Positions 7,402 to 15,783 of a stretch of DNA of 64,000 nt are shown piece after piece. The first letter of the stretch is position 1. Every line of letters begins with the position of its first letter. The stretch lies in the NCBI RefSeq assembly GCF_023155855.1, contig NZ_JAKNUT010000001.1, forward strand, positions 744,001 through 808,000. The letters run 5' to 3'. The notes below the pieces were generated by a model. That model was given only the letters and a program-made list of their open reading frames with translations. It was not told the origin of the DNA and made no database searches. The position numbers and the translations under genes were made by a program. Source of the DNA: Microbacterium aoyamense. Lineage in GTDB: Bacteria; Actinomycetota; Actinomycetes; Actinomycetales; Microbacteriaceae.

Positions 7402-9887
7402 GAGCGGGTCATCTCTTCGATGAGCGACAGCGACGACATCTCGAGCGCGGGCGGACCGCCCTCGAAGTGCAGCTGCTCGATCGCGTGGCTGAGTCGCGCG
7501 ACCGCACCCGACGTGTCGGAGAGGAACGCGGCGAGGGCATCGCGCACGCCGTCGTCGGAGCGCGCGGTGAGAACCATGACGGGGACCGACTCGATCGATC
7601 CGATGATCTCGTGCAGCAGCCGCTCCGGACGCGTCGACCCCGTTGAGTCGGGCATCGCCGCCAGGGACGCCTGCACGCGATCGAGCGAGAACGCGATCGA
7701 GCGCGGGTTGGCGGCATCCTTGACGAGGAGATCCAGGATGCTGCGCACGCGCCCGTAGCCGCGGTATCGCCGCCGGTGGGTCACGAGGCTCTCAGCCGCG
7801 AGCAGCACGCCGTCGAGCACATCGCGATCGGCGGTCTGCGACCGCGGCGACTCGGTCACGGCGGTCAGGAGCGTGCACACCTGCAGCGCTCGCTCGAGGT
7901 AGCGGCCCGCTTCGATCATGTGCCAACCGGTGTCGCGGATCATGCTCGCCGTCACGCCGTGCAGCGACAGGACGCCCGTGAGCATCTGCTCGGCGGCGTC
8001 CGCGACCGACGACGGGTGGGTGGACTCGCGCAGCGTCGCGATCGCCCGATCGGCGTAGCTGAAGACGCGCCAGGTGTCGCCGGACAGCTGGTCGCGCACA
8101 CCCTCGAGCGCCGTGCGCATTCCCGAAAGGGCATGTGCCGCCGAGCCGGAGCGGTGCGCGTCGACGAGAGCGGAGCGCAGGTCGGCCTCGGCGCCGACCG
8201 ATCGCGACCCGGCCAGCCGCCGGAGCACGGTCAAGAGCGCACCGGCCGCCGCGGAGCGGTCGCCACCCGGACGATCGACGAGGGCCTGCGCCGCAATGAC
8301 GAGCCGGAGGGCGTCCTCGGCCCGCTCGGCGTAGCGTCCTGCCCAGTACATGTCCGCGAGCGCACGTGGTGCGAAGGCCGGGATCGAGGGCTCCATCGCG
8401 CGCGGGGAGGCCGTCGGCAGACCCTGATCGCTCTCGGAGGCATCAGCCTTGCGCACCCAGACGTCCTTCGTCAGCGGAGCGCCCGCGTCGTCCCGCGCCG
8501 TCGCGAGTCCACCCGCGAGCGTGCGGTACGCCGGGCCATGGCGGAGCGTGAACGCGCGGACGACGAGCGTGCGCGCCCGTGCCTCGCCGCCCGGCCCCCA
8601 GACGGGCGCCTGCGAGAGCGGCAGCCGCTCGATGCCGACGAAGCGGTAGGGATGCGCTCGGATCATCGCTTCGAGGTCGTCCCCAGGCACGGCGCGTCCC
8701 GCGAGAGTCCGCACGAGGATCGACTCGGGGTCGCGTCGGAGCCGCTCCAGGACCTGATCGAGGCCGCCGTCGCCGCACCACCACGCCGGCGCCGCGGGCA
8801 GACGCAGCTGCTCGCCGAGCAGGCGCTCGCACGCCGCGGGCAGGAACGGCAGCAGAGCCGGATTCTCGAGCACTCCGGCGCCCAGGCCGTTGACGACGCG
8901 TACGCGCCCGCGCCTGACGGCCTCGACGAGCCCCGCGACGCCGAGCCGCGAATCGCCGCGCAGTTCGAGGGGATCCGACCACTCCGAGTCGACGCGGCGC
9001 AGGATGACGTCGACCCGATCGACGGGCTTCGAACGCGGCCAGCGCGGCGGTTTGATCCACACGCTCCCCTCGCTCACGACGAGGTCGCTGCCCTGCACGA
9101 GCGGGAAGCCGAGGGAGTTCGCGATGAAGGCCTGGTCGTACGCCGTCTCGGAGTGCGTCCCCGGCGACAGCACCACGACGCGAGGATCGGTGTCGTCCAC
9201 GGCGGCGCACTGCAGCAGCGCATCGCGGAAGGCCGCGAAGAACGGTTCGAGTCGGTGCACATCGGCCTCGCGGTAGAGCTCGGGCAGCAGGCGCGAGACG
9301 ACCGAGCGGTTCGTCATGGCGTAGCCCAACCCCGACGGAGCCTGCACCCGGTCGGCGAGCACGCGCCATTCGCCGTCCGCGTCGCGGCCGAGATCGGTCG
9401 CCGTCATGAGGAGCGGGTGCGTCGTCCCGACACTCGGCCGTGCGACGGCGCGGATGAACCCGGGGTGGGCGACGATCGCCGCGGCGGGGATCACCCCGTC
9501 GGCGAGCAGGCGCTGCTCGCCGTAGACGTCGGCCATGATCGCGTTCAGAAGCTCGGCGCGCTGCGCGAGCCCTGTCTGCAGGCTGTTCCACGTGGATGCC
9601 TCGAGCACGAGCGGGAACGGGTCGAGCCGCCACGGCCGCGCCCCGTCTCGGTGCGTGTAGGTGACGCCGTCGTCGGCCAGAGCGCGCGCGATCTCGGCAT
9701 CCACTCTCGCGATCTCGGAGGACGTGAGATCCAGCGTCGCCGATGCGATCGACTTCCACGCAGGTCGCAGCGTGCCCTCGGGCCCGATCACCTCGTCGAA
9801 GCGCGACACGGCCCCCGTCGGATCGTCCGACAGGGGAAGCAGCGGCGCTTGCGTGAGTCCCGCCGCGTAGTCGTGGAGCACACTCAC
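7398..9887 (-). CDS. Circularly permuted ATP-grasp amidoligase fused to alpha-E domain
   Basis: The 829-residue protein fuses a circularly permuted ATP-grasp enzyme (COG2308-type, about residues 1-490, with LLNAIMADVYGEQRLL, VLSPGTHSETAYDQAFIA and the VRVVNGLGAGVLENPAL nucleotide-binding region) to an alpha-E helical domain (COG2307-type, from about residue 510, opening MYWAGRYAERAEDALRL). ATP-grasp enzymes ligate an acid to an amine through an acyl phosphate. The GTG at 9887 overlaps the stop of the DUF2126 gene (GTGA). A much longer open frame continues upstream through that gene, but it is a shadow. In other genomes the two domains are often separate genes; here they are one. Substrate and product are unknown. 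Confidence 0.9.
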   Translation of the reverse strand: MSVLHDYAAGLTQAPLLPLSDDPTGAVSRFDEVIGPEGTLRPAWKSIASATLDLTSSEIARVDAEIARALADDGVTYTHRDGARPWRLDPFPLVLEASTWNSLQTGLAQRAELLNAIMADVYGEQRLLADGVIPAAAIVAHPGFIRAVARPSVGTTHPLLMTATDLGRDADGEWRVLADRVQAPSGLGYAMTNRSVVSRLLPELYREADVHRLEPFFAAFRDALLQCAAVDDTDPRVVVLSPGTHSETAYDQAFIANSLGFPLVQGSDLVVSEGSVWIKPPRWPRSKPVDRVDVILRRVDSEWSDPLELRGDSRLGVAGLVEAVRRGRVRVVNGLGAGVLENPALLPFLPAACERLLGEQLRLPAAPAWWCGDGGLDQVLERLRRDPESILVRTLAGRAVPGDDLEAMIRAHPYRFVGIERLPLSQAPVWGPGGEARARTLVVRAFTLRHGPAYRTLAGGLATARDDAGAPLTKDVWVRKADASESDQGLPTASPRAMEPSIPAFAPRALADMYWAGRYAERAEDALRLVIAAQALVDRPGGDRSAAAGALLTVLRRLAGSRSVGAEADLRSALVDAHRSGSAAHALSGMRTALEGVRDQLSGDTWRVFSYADRAIATLRESTHPSSVADAAEQMLTGVLSLHGVTASMIRDTGWHMIEAGRYLERALQVCTLLTAVTESPRSQTADRDVLDGVLLAAESLVTHRRRYRGYGRVRSILDLLVKDAANPRSIAFSLDRVQASLAAMPDSTGSTRPERLLHEIIGSIESVPVMVLTARSDDGVRDALAAFLSDTSGAVARLSHAIEQLHFEGGPPALEMSSLSLIEEMTRS

Positions 9888-12800
9888 CGGGGCGGGACCC
9901 TCCGCAGGTCGAGCGTGTGCGGGTAGTCGCTCGTCGCGGCGCGGCGCCCCGCCTCGCGCATCGCGGCGATGTCGAGGCGACCCGGCGTGTGACCGCGCGT
10001 CTCGAAGCGGCTCGCTCGGCGAGCCTCGGCCTCGTTCGCGTTGATGGGCGGGTGGTCGTACGACCGGCCGCCGGGGTGCACGACGTGGTAGGTCGCGCCG
10101 CCGAGGCTCGTCTCGGCCGCGATGTCGACGACCTCGAAGGCGAGCGGCGCGTGCACGGGGATCGACGGATGCAGCGCCGACCACGGCTGCCACGCGCGGT
10201 AGCGCACACCGGCGTAGTACTCGCCGAGGTGTCCTGTCGGGGTCAGAGGCACAGGTATACCCTGGCACGTCACGAGGTGACGGGCCGGGTCGACGCCCCG
10301 CACGCGCACCTGGATGCGCTCGACCGACGAGTCGACGTACCGCGACGTGCCGCCCGCCGTCGCCTCTTCGCCGAGCACGTGCCACGGCTCGATCGCCTGA
10401 CGCAGCTCGAGTTCGATGCCGTCGATCCGCGTCATCCCGATCCGCGGGAACCGGAACTCCGTGAAGGGGTCGAGCCACGTCTCCTCGAAGGCGATCCCGA
10501 AGGCCCGGAGGTCGGCGACGACCGATTCGATGTCGGCCGTTGCGCCCTGGGGCAGCAGGAAGTCCTCGTGCAGGCGCGTGCCCCACCGCACGAGCGGTGC
10601 CGTGTAGGGCTGCTCCCAGAACATCGCGACGAGGCTGCGCACGAGCAGCGCCTGCACGAGCGCGAGTTCGGGATGCGGCGGCATCTCGAAGCCGCGCAGC
10701 TCGAGCAAGCCGAGGCGCCCCCGCGACGAGTCCGGGCTGTAGAGCTTGTCGATGCAGAACTCGGCGCGGTGCGTGTTGCCGGTGAGGTCGGTGAGCAGGT
10801 GACGGAACGCGCGGTCGACGGTCCACAGCGGCGCGCCGTCTTCGCCCGAAAGCCGGATCACCTCGGCGAGGGCGATCTCCATCTCGTAGACCGCCTCGGG
10901 GCGACCCTCGTCGAAGCGGGGCGCCTGACTCGTCGGGCCGATGAAGCGTCCCGAGAAGAGATACGAGAGCGAAGGATGCCGCTGCCAGTACGCGATGAGG
11001 CTCGCGAGCAGATCGGGGCGGCGCAGGAGCGGTGAATCGGCCGGTGTCGTGCCGCCGAGTGTGATGTGGTTGCCGCCGCCCGTGCCGGTGTGCAGGCCGT
11101 CGAGGTCGAACTTCTCGGTCGCGAGGCGGCTCCGCCGAGCCAGGTCGTAGAGCGTGCGAGTGAGGTCGCGCTGGTCTGCCCAGGACGACGTCGGCTGCAC
11201 GTTCACCTCGATGACGCCGGGGTCGGGCGTCACGACGAGCTGTGTCAGCCGGGCGTCCGGCGGCGGACCGTAGCCCTCGAGTACGACGGGCACAGCGGCG
11301 AAGGTCGCCGCGCGTTCGATGACCGCGAGCAGCGACGCATACGCCTCGAGCGTCGTCGTCGGCGGCAGGAAGACGAAGACGTGACCGTCGCGCGCCTCGA
11401 CGGCGATCGCCGTGCGCGGTGCGCCGTCGGGGCTCACGACCTGGACGTTCGGAATGCCGGCGACGAGTGGTTCGCCGGCTTCGAGGTACGACGGCTCGCC
11501 GGGATGCTCGGGGTCCACCCACGAGATGGAGTCCAGCGGCAGGCGGGCGCCGATCGCGCTCGTCCCGGGCGTCAGGACGAGGCGGCCACGGCGGAACCGC
11601 CAGGCGGGGCTCGTCCAGGCGTCCTCGGTCGTGATCGGGAGCACCCATCCGGCCGGCTTCTTCTCCTCGGCGTCGAGCGATGCGACCTCGGCGGGCTCCT
11701 CGCCGGGCTTCGACCCCTCGGGCTTGCGCACCTCGGCGGCGAGCGCGGCGAGCGGATCCTCGTATGCGGGGATCAGCTGGGATGCCGGCAGCCCGAGCGA
11801 CGCCGCGATGCCCCGGGCGACCACCTCGGCGTCGTAGCGGGCCGTCGTCGACTCCGACGTCGCCCACGGATCGTCGAGGAGTGCCGGATCGCTCCAGAGC
11901 GGCACGCCGTCCGTCCGCCACTGCAGCGCGATGTTCCAACGCGGCAGAGGCTCGCCCGGGTACCACTTGCCGTCGCCGCGGTGCACGACGCCACCCCGCG
12001 CGAAGACCTCGCGCAGCTTCTCGGCGAGCTCGGTCGCGAGAGCGCGCTTGTGCTCGCCGTCGGCGGTCGTGTTCCACTCCTTGGCCGTCGCGTCGTCGAG
12101 CGCGACGAAGGTCGGCTCGCCGCCCATCGTGAGCCGCACATCGCCCTGGCGCAGCCGCTCGTCCACGGCCTCGCCGAGCGCATCGATGCGCTCCCATTGG
12201 TGCTCGGTGTACGGCTTCGTCGTGCGCGGATCCTCGTGCACGCGCCGGACCTCGTTGCGGAAGTCGAACTCGACGTCCACGCGACCGGTGGTCCCCTCGA
12301 TCGGTGCCGCGGTCGAAGGGTGGGGCGTTGCCGAGAGCGGAATGTGGCCCTCGCCCGCGAAGAGGGCGCTCGTGGCATCCATCCCGATCCACCCGGCGCC
12401 CGGGATGAAGACCTCTGCCCACGCGTGCAGGTCGGTGAAGTCGGCCGCGGGTCCGGAAGGACCGTCGAGGGATGCCTGGTCCGCCGCGAGCTGCACGAGA
12501 TAGCCCGACACGAATCGGGCGGCGAGGCCGTACTTGCGCAGCAGGCTCACGAGCAGCCAGGCCGAGTCACGGCACGAGCCGATTCCGCGCGCGAGCGTCT
12601 CATCGGGCGACTGCACCCCGGGCTCCATGCGCACGTCGTAGGCGACCGCGCTGTTGACGGCGCGGTTGAGGTTTGCGAGGAACGTCACCGTCGGCACGCC
12701 GTCGTCGGGGAGCGGCGGGAGCCCGTGCATCCACGTCCCCGTCTCGACGCTCTCGTCGACCGGGGCGCGATACGGCGCGAGGTCGTCGGCGAGCTCGGGC

Positions 12801-13120
12801 GGGTACGCGAACGGGAAGCGCTCGGCGTACTCCTCGATGAAGAAGTCGAACGGGTTGATCACCATGAGGTCGGCGACGAGTCCGACCGTGATCTCGAGGT
12901 GGCTGACCTTCTCGGGGAACACGACGCGCGCGACCCAGTTGCCGAAGGGATCCTGCTGCCAGTTGACGAAGTGCTCGGCAGGACTGATCTGCAGCGAGTA
13001 CGCGTCGATCGGCGTTCGCGTATGCGGCGCAGGACGCAGCCGGATGAGATGCGGATGCACCGTGACGGGATGCGCGAACCGATAGCCCGTGTAGTGCTCG
13101 AGCGCGACCTTGACCGACAT
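9884..13120 (-). CDS. Large transglutaminase-like protein with DUF2126 region
   Basis: The 1078-residue protein has a Bact_transglu_N domain (about 1-90), a transglutaminase core with Cys183 (GSCRDSAW), His232 (DLHAWAEVF) and Asp248 (GMDATSA), and a long DUF2126 region from about residue 300 onward. The latter includes LTMGGEPTFVALDD, the VIEVNVQPTSSWADQ segment and GLHTGTGGGNHITLGG, which resemble an ATP-dependent ligase active site. I chose the ATG at 13120 because the N-terminal domain starts there; the longer frame has no family similarity. It is the first gene of the amidoligase operon. A 14-bp palindrome directly precedes its start codon. Confidence 0.9.
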   Translation of the reverse strand: MSVKVALEHYTGYRFAHPVTVHPHLIRLRPAPHTRTPIDAYSLQISPAEHFVNWQQDPFGNWVARVVFPEKVSHLEITVGLVADLMVINPFDFFIEEYAERFPFAYPPELADDLAPYRAPVDESVETGTWMHGLPPLPDDGVPTVTFLANLNRAVNSAVAYDVRMEPGVQSPDETLARGIGSCRDSAWLLVSLLRKYGLAARFVSGYLVQLAADQASLDGPSGPAADFTDLHAWAEVFIPGAGWIGMDATSALFAGEGHIPLSATPHPSTAAPIEGTTGRVDVEFDFRNEVRRVHEDPRTTKPYTEHQWERIDALGEAVDERLRQGDVRLTMGGEPTFVALDDATAKEWNTTADGEHKRALATELAEKLREVFARGGVVHRGDGKWYPGEPLPRWNIALQWRTDGVPLWSDPALLDDPWATSESTTARYDAEVVARGIAASLGLPASQLIPAYEDPLAALAAEVRKPEGSKPGEEPAEVASLDAEEKKPAGWVLPITTEDAWTSPAWRFRRGRLVLTPGTSAIGARLPLDSISWVDPEHPGEPSYLEAGEPLVAGIPNVQVVSPDGAPRTAIAVEARDGHVFVFLPPTTTLEAYASLLAVIERAATFAAVPVVLEGYGPPPDARLTQLVVTPDPGVIEVNVQPTSSWADQRDLTRTLYDLARRSRLATEKFDLDGLHTGTGGGNHITLGGTTPADSPLLRRPDLLASLIAYWQRHPSLSYLFSGRFIGPTSQAPRFDEGRPEAVYEMEIALAEVIRLSGEDGAPLWTVDRAFRHLLTDLTGNTHRAEFCIDKLYSPDSSRGRLGLLELRGFEMPPHPELALVQALLVRSLVAMFWEQPYTAPLVRWGTRLHEDFLLPQGATADIESVVADLRAFGIAFEETWLDPFTEFRFPRIGMTRIDGIELELRQAIEPWHVLGEEATAGGTSRYVDSSVERIQVRVRGVDPARHLVTCQGIPVPLTPTGHLGEYYAGVRYRAWQPWSALHPSIPVHAPLAFEVVDIAAETSLGGATYHVVHPGGRSYDHPPINANEAEARRASRFETRGHTPGRLDIAAMREAGRRAATSDYPHTLDLRRVPPR

Positions 13121-13134
13121 GGCACAACTGTGCC
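13121..13134. promoter_or_regulatory. Palindrome GGCACA-AC-TGTGCC abutting the amidoligase operon start
   Basis: This perfect 6+6 bp inverted repeat with a 2-bp centre touches the ATG of the DUF2126 gene on the minus strand and lies about 35 bp from the divergent NTF2-like gene. In this position it could be an operator or a leader hairpin masking the start codon. I do not recognise a regulator for it. Confidence 0.4.
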
Positions 13135-13171
13135 CTATTCCTGTTGCGGGAGGGTTACGTAGTCTGAGCCC

Positions 13172-13930
13172 GTGATCATCGCCCTGTTCCGCCGCAGGCT
13201 CCGCGAAGGTGCCACGTTCGAGTCGTTCATCACCGCGTGGGAGGCCGACAAGGGGTTCGGTGTTCCGGCCCGCGTGTTCAACGCCGTCTCGCTCGAGGAC
13301 CCGCGCGAAGTGCTCTCGGTCGGCTTCGTCGACATCGCCGCCACCGATCTCGGTGACGCCGCCGGGAAGGTGAGCGAGCAGGAGGCGGTGCGGCATTCCC
13401 GCATCGACGACGTCGTCGAGCAGACGGTGCTCCACTCCTTCTACGACCTGCGCACCGAGCACGATTTCTCCTTCGACCCGCACGCGGTCGAACTGGGATC
13501 GGCGGCGAGCCTGCTGTCATCCCTCGTTCCGCCCGCGTCGGACATGGAGCAGATCGCCGAGCGGTTCATCGCGGCGTTCAACGCGGGCGACTTCGCCGGC
13601 CTGCGCGCGTTGCTGGATGACGGGCTGACCGCCTTCGTCACGACGGATGACGGGCAGGAGTCGCAGCTCCAGGGCGGAGATGCCTACGTGGATTCGCTGC
13701 GCCAGATGCTGACCAGCGCACCGGTCGAGTACGAGATCTCGCTCACGCAGCGTCCTGTCGCGATCGATGACCACCAGGTGCTCATCATGATCGAGGTGCG
13801 CGCCGCCCGTCGCGGGCGCACGCTGCACAACTATTCGTCGCAGCTGTTCACGATCGAGCGCGGCGTGATCACGACGATCCGGATGACGGATGCCAAGCCC
13901 GCCGAGAGCTCGGAGTTCTGGTCGGCCTAG
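13172..13930 (+). CDS. NTF2-like (SnoaL-type) fold protein with N-terminal dimeric-barrel-like region
   Basis: The 252-residue product has two parts. Residues about 1-100 (IIALFRRRLREGATFESFITAWEAD) look like a ferredoxin-like alpha/beta-barrel segment. Residues about 120-250 look like a nuclear transport factor 2/SnoaL-type cone (IAERFIAAFNAGDFAGLRALLDDGL and SQLFTIERGVITTIRM). Proteins of this type bind or isomerise small hydrophobic ligands, but no catalytic residue can be assigned. The GTG start lies 6 nt after a TAGTCT box (13160-13165), which indicates a leaderless message. It is divergent from the amidoligase operon; no functional link is proven. Confidence 0.75.
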   Translation: MIIALFRRRLREGATFESFITAWEADKGFGVPARVFNAVSLEDPREVLSVGFVDIAATDLGDAAGKVSEQEAVRHSRIDDVVEQTVLHSFYDLRTEHDFSFDPHAVELGSAASLLSSLVPPASDMEQIAERFIAAFNAGDFAGLRALLDDGLTAFVTTDDGQESQLQGGDAYVDSLRQMLTSAPVEYEISLTQRPVAIDDHQVLIMIEVRAARRGRTLHNYSSQLFTIERGVITTIRMTDAKPAESSEFWSA

Positions 13931-14013
13931 CGATCCCCTGAGTCAGGAGTCCCACCGCATCGCGATGGGTGAGAGGGTGGTCCACGCAGTGGCCTGGCCG
14001 CTATGGTCGGCTC

Positions 14014-14463
14014 ATGACGGAGAGACTGGTCGAGAAACTCGCCGCGTCCGTACCTTCTTGGGGCGCCCGCGTCGCATACGGAGAGAAGTCCACGGTGGGA
14101 GGGCAGGACGTCGTCCCCGTCGCGATCGTCGCGTTCGGGTTCGGCGCCGGGGAGGGGTCTGGCGAGACCCCCGTGACCGAGAAGCTGCCCCAGGGCAAGG
14201 GCGAGGGCTCGGGCGGTGGCGGCGGCGGGATCGCACTGCCCATTGGCGCATACGTCAACGGCCCGAGTGGGGCAGTCTTCAAACCCAATGCAATTGCCCT
14301 CGTGCTCGCGGTCACACCGATCGTGATGTGCGTGACCGCCGCCATCGCGGGTGTGTCCGCGGTGCGAAGCGCCGCCAGGGTCGGGACTCGCTTTGCCGGG
14401 GCGGCAGAAAACTTCGCCCCGTTGCGCATCTTTGGCGCGCGGCGTACTCGCTCGAATCCATAG
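14014..14463 (+). CDS. GerW/YtfJ-family protein
   Basis: The 149-residue product resembles the GerW (YtfJ) family: an N-terminal stretch with VVPVAIVAFGFGAGEGSG, a long glycine-rich loop (about residues 68-76) and the following IALPIGAYV strand, then a hydrophobic helix near residues 93-112. In Bacillus the family is linked to spore germination, but it is also present in many non-sporulating actinobacteria, where its role is unknown. The ATG at 14014 lies 6 nt after TATGGT (14002-14007), so I rejected an upstream in-frame start at 13969. A strong hairpin follows the stop. Confidence 0.7.
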   Translation: MTERLVEKLAASVPSWGARVAYGEKSTVGGQDVVPVAIVAFGFGAGEGSGETPVTEKLPQGKGEGSGGGGGGIALPIGAYVNGPSGAVFKPNAIALVLAVTPIVMCVTAAIAGVSAVRSAARVGTRFAGAAENFAPLRIFGARRTRSNP

Positions 14464-14484
14464 ACCGGTCGGATCCTCATACGG

Positions 14485-14519
14485 GCGATGCACGGCGAGG
14501 GGACCGTGCCGTGCATCGC
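14485..14519. terminator. Hairpin between convergent GerW-like and AbiTii genes
   Basis: A perfect 12-bp stem (arm GCGATGCACGGC) with an 11-nt loop lies 21 bp after the GerW-like stop and about 110 bp before the AbiTii stop. An outer CCGGTCG/CGACCGG pair extends it. It has no T-run, so it is a probable two-way terminator of the GC-rich actinobacterial kind. Confidence 0.6.
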
Positions 14520-14630
14520 GACCGGCCAGCCCGGTGGCTCAGGCCTCGACGAGAGAGGGTCAGAACTCGGCCGACGTTGACAAGAGTGGTTTCTTGGACT
14601 TGCGAGGAGGGTCAGACATACGGCGGCGAA

Positions 14631-15542
14631 TCACCAGCCGAGGAATTGCCCCGCCAAGTGCAGGAGGCCAGCAGCAGCGACATCGCTCGTGATCCCAGTC
14701 CCGATCGCCGTGGCACCATTACCGAGAGCGCTTCCGAGCTTCTGGAGCTTCGACTTCTTCGTGGGCGGTGGATCATCCCCAGTGATGATCGCCATTGCCT
14801 GGACCGCGGCCTTCGGATCAGCCAGAAGATCGACGAGAGCTCGGGCCAAGCTCTCGATGTCATCCTTCGTGACGGTCGCTGACTGGCTGATACCGGTCCC
14901 CTGCGCGACGTTCGCGACGTCACCGTAGATGTGATTGACGTTGACCATCACCGCACGATCGACAGCGGGATCGGCCTTTGTTGGCCCGCCGACTTCCCCG
15001 GCGCGAGGGTCCGCGGACTGAAGATCAAGTGCGAGCTCGAGCGCCTTGGTCCGCACACTCTCGACGACAGAACGCAAGGCGGCGGGCGTGACGACACGAT
15101 GCGCGGAGTAGACCCCCATCATCTCAAAGCGCGGTACCGCATCCTTCTGAACGAGTTTGTTGTAGTGCGCGAGCGCAGTACCATCCCATGCGATCCCAAG
15201 TTCGTCCTGCTTCGATGACAGCTCCTCGATCTCCGGTATCCCCTGAAGAAATCGATCCTCGAACAGCGGGTGCATGTAGTCGGGCGTGCCGACTTGCGTC
15301 AAGATGCTGGTCGCGCTCGATCCGAAGGGCCCTGCCCAGACAGCTCGCACGGTGGCAGCGAAGGGGCCGCGGTAAGTAGGAAGGGAGGCGCCGGGTTCAT
15401 ACCCATCAAGCTCGGCACGCACCCACGCCGTGAGCTCGTTCGCGCCAACACGGTGCGCCACCGTCTGCACCTTCCGAAGAAGGTTGGTGGTCGTGACGGA
15501 ATCAGATGATGCGCCGTCAATTATCTCGTCGAGTAGACCCAC
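14631..15542 (-). CDS. AbiTii-domain protein (putative abortive infection factor)
   Basis: The 303-residue protein begins with the AbiTii domain pattern: LLDEIIDGASSDSVTTTNLLRKVQTVAHRVG, then ELTAWVRAELDGY and LPTYRG, covering about residues 1-190. The C-terminal third is a helical region ending in a small hydrophobic segment (AAAGLLHLAGQFLGW). AbiTii proteins belong to phage abortive-infection systems, although their molecular target is not established. The GTG start is preceded by TAGCAT with exactly 6 nt between, so the gene has its own leaderless promoter. It lies 241 bp downstream of the ABC-3C operon on the same strand. Its sequence is less GC-biased than the flanking genes, which fits acquired defence DNA. 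Confidence 0.75.
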   Translation of the reverse strand: MGLLDEIIDGASSDSVTTTNLLRKVQTVAHRVGANELTAWVRAELDGYEPGASLPTYRGPFAATVRAVWAGPFGSSATSILTQVGTPDYMHPLFEDRFLQGIPEIEELSSKQDELGIAWDGTALAHYNKLVQKDAVPRFEMMGVYSAHRVVTPAALRSVVESVRTKALELALDLQSADPRAGEVGGPTKADPAVDRAVMVNVNHIYGDVANVAQGTGISQSATVTKDDIESLARALVDLLADPKAAVQAMAIITGDDPPPTKKSKLQKLGSALGNGATAIGTGITSDVAAAGLLHLAGQFLGW

Positions 15543-15783
15543 CCACGGATGCTATCGACTACGGCCGACAGTACCCGCGGGCGCCTGTCCCGCCGGTACC
15601 CGCCCGCCCCCCGGAGGTACAGCTACCGCGATCCCTGAACGGGCCTTGCGCGGATCGGGGCCGCTTCGTTCGGTTCGTCCCTGGCGTCAAGGCACAGCCG
15701 ACCCGGATTGTGAGTATTCGCGGTCTTGAGCGCCACTGCCCAGTCGGGCAGACCGTCGTCGTCGGGTCGACTTCGCGGACGCG

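Noticed and set aside
7398-12422. A single 1674-codon open frame running through both the ATP-grasp and DUF2126 genes
   Set aside because: The part upstream of 9887 is an arginine/alanine-rich shadow of the DUF2126 gene. The real ATP-grasp protein starts at the GTG at 9887 that overlaps the preceding stop.
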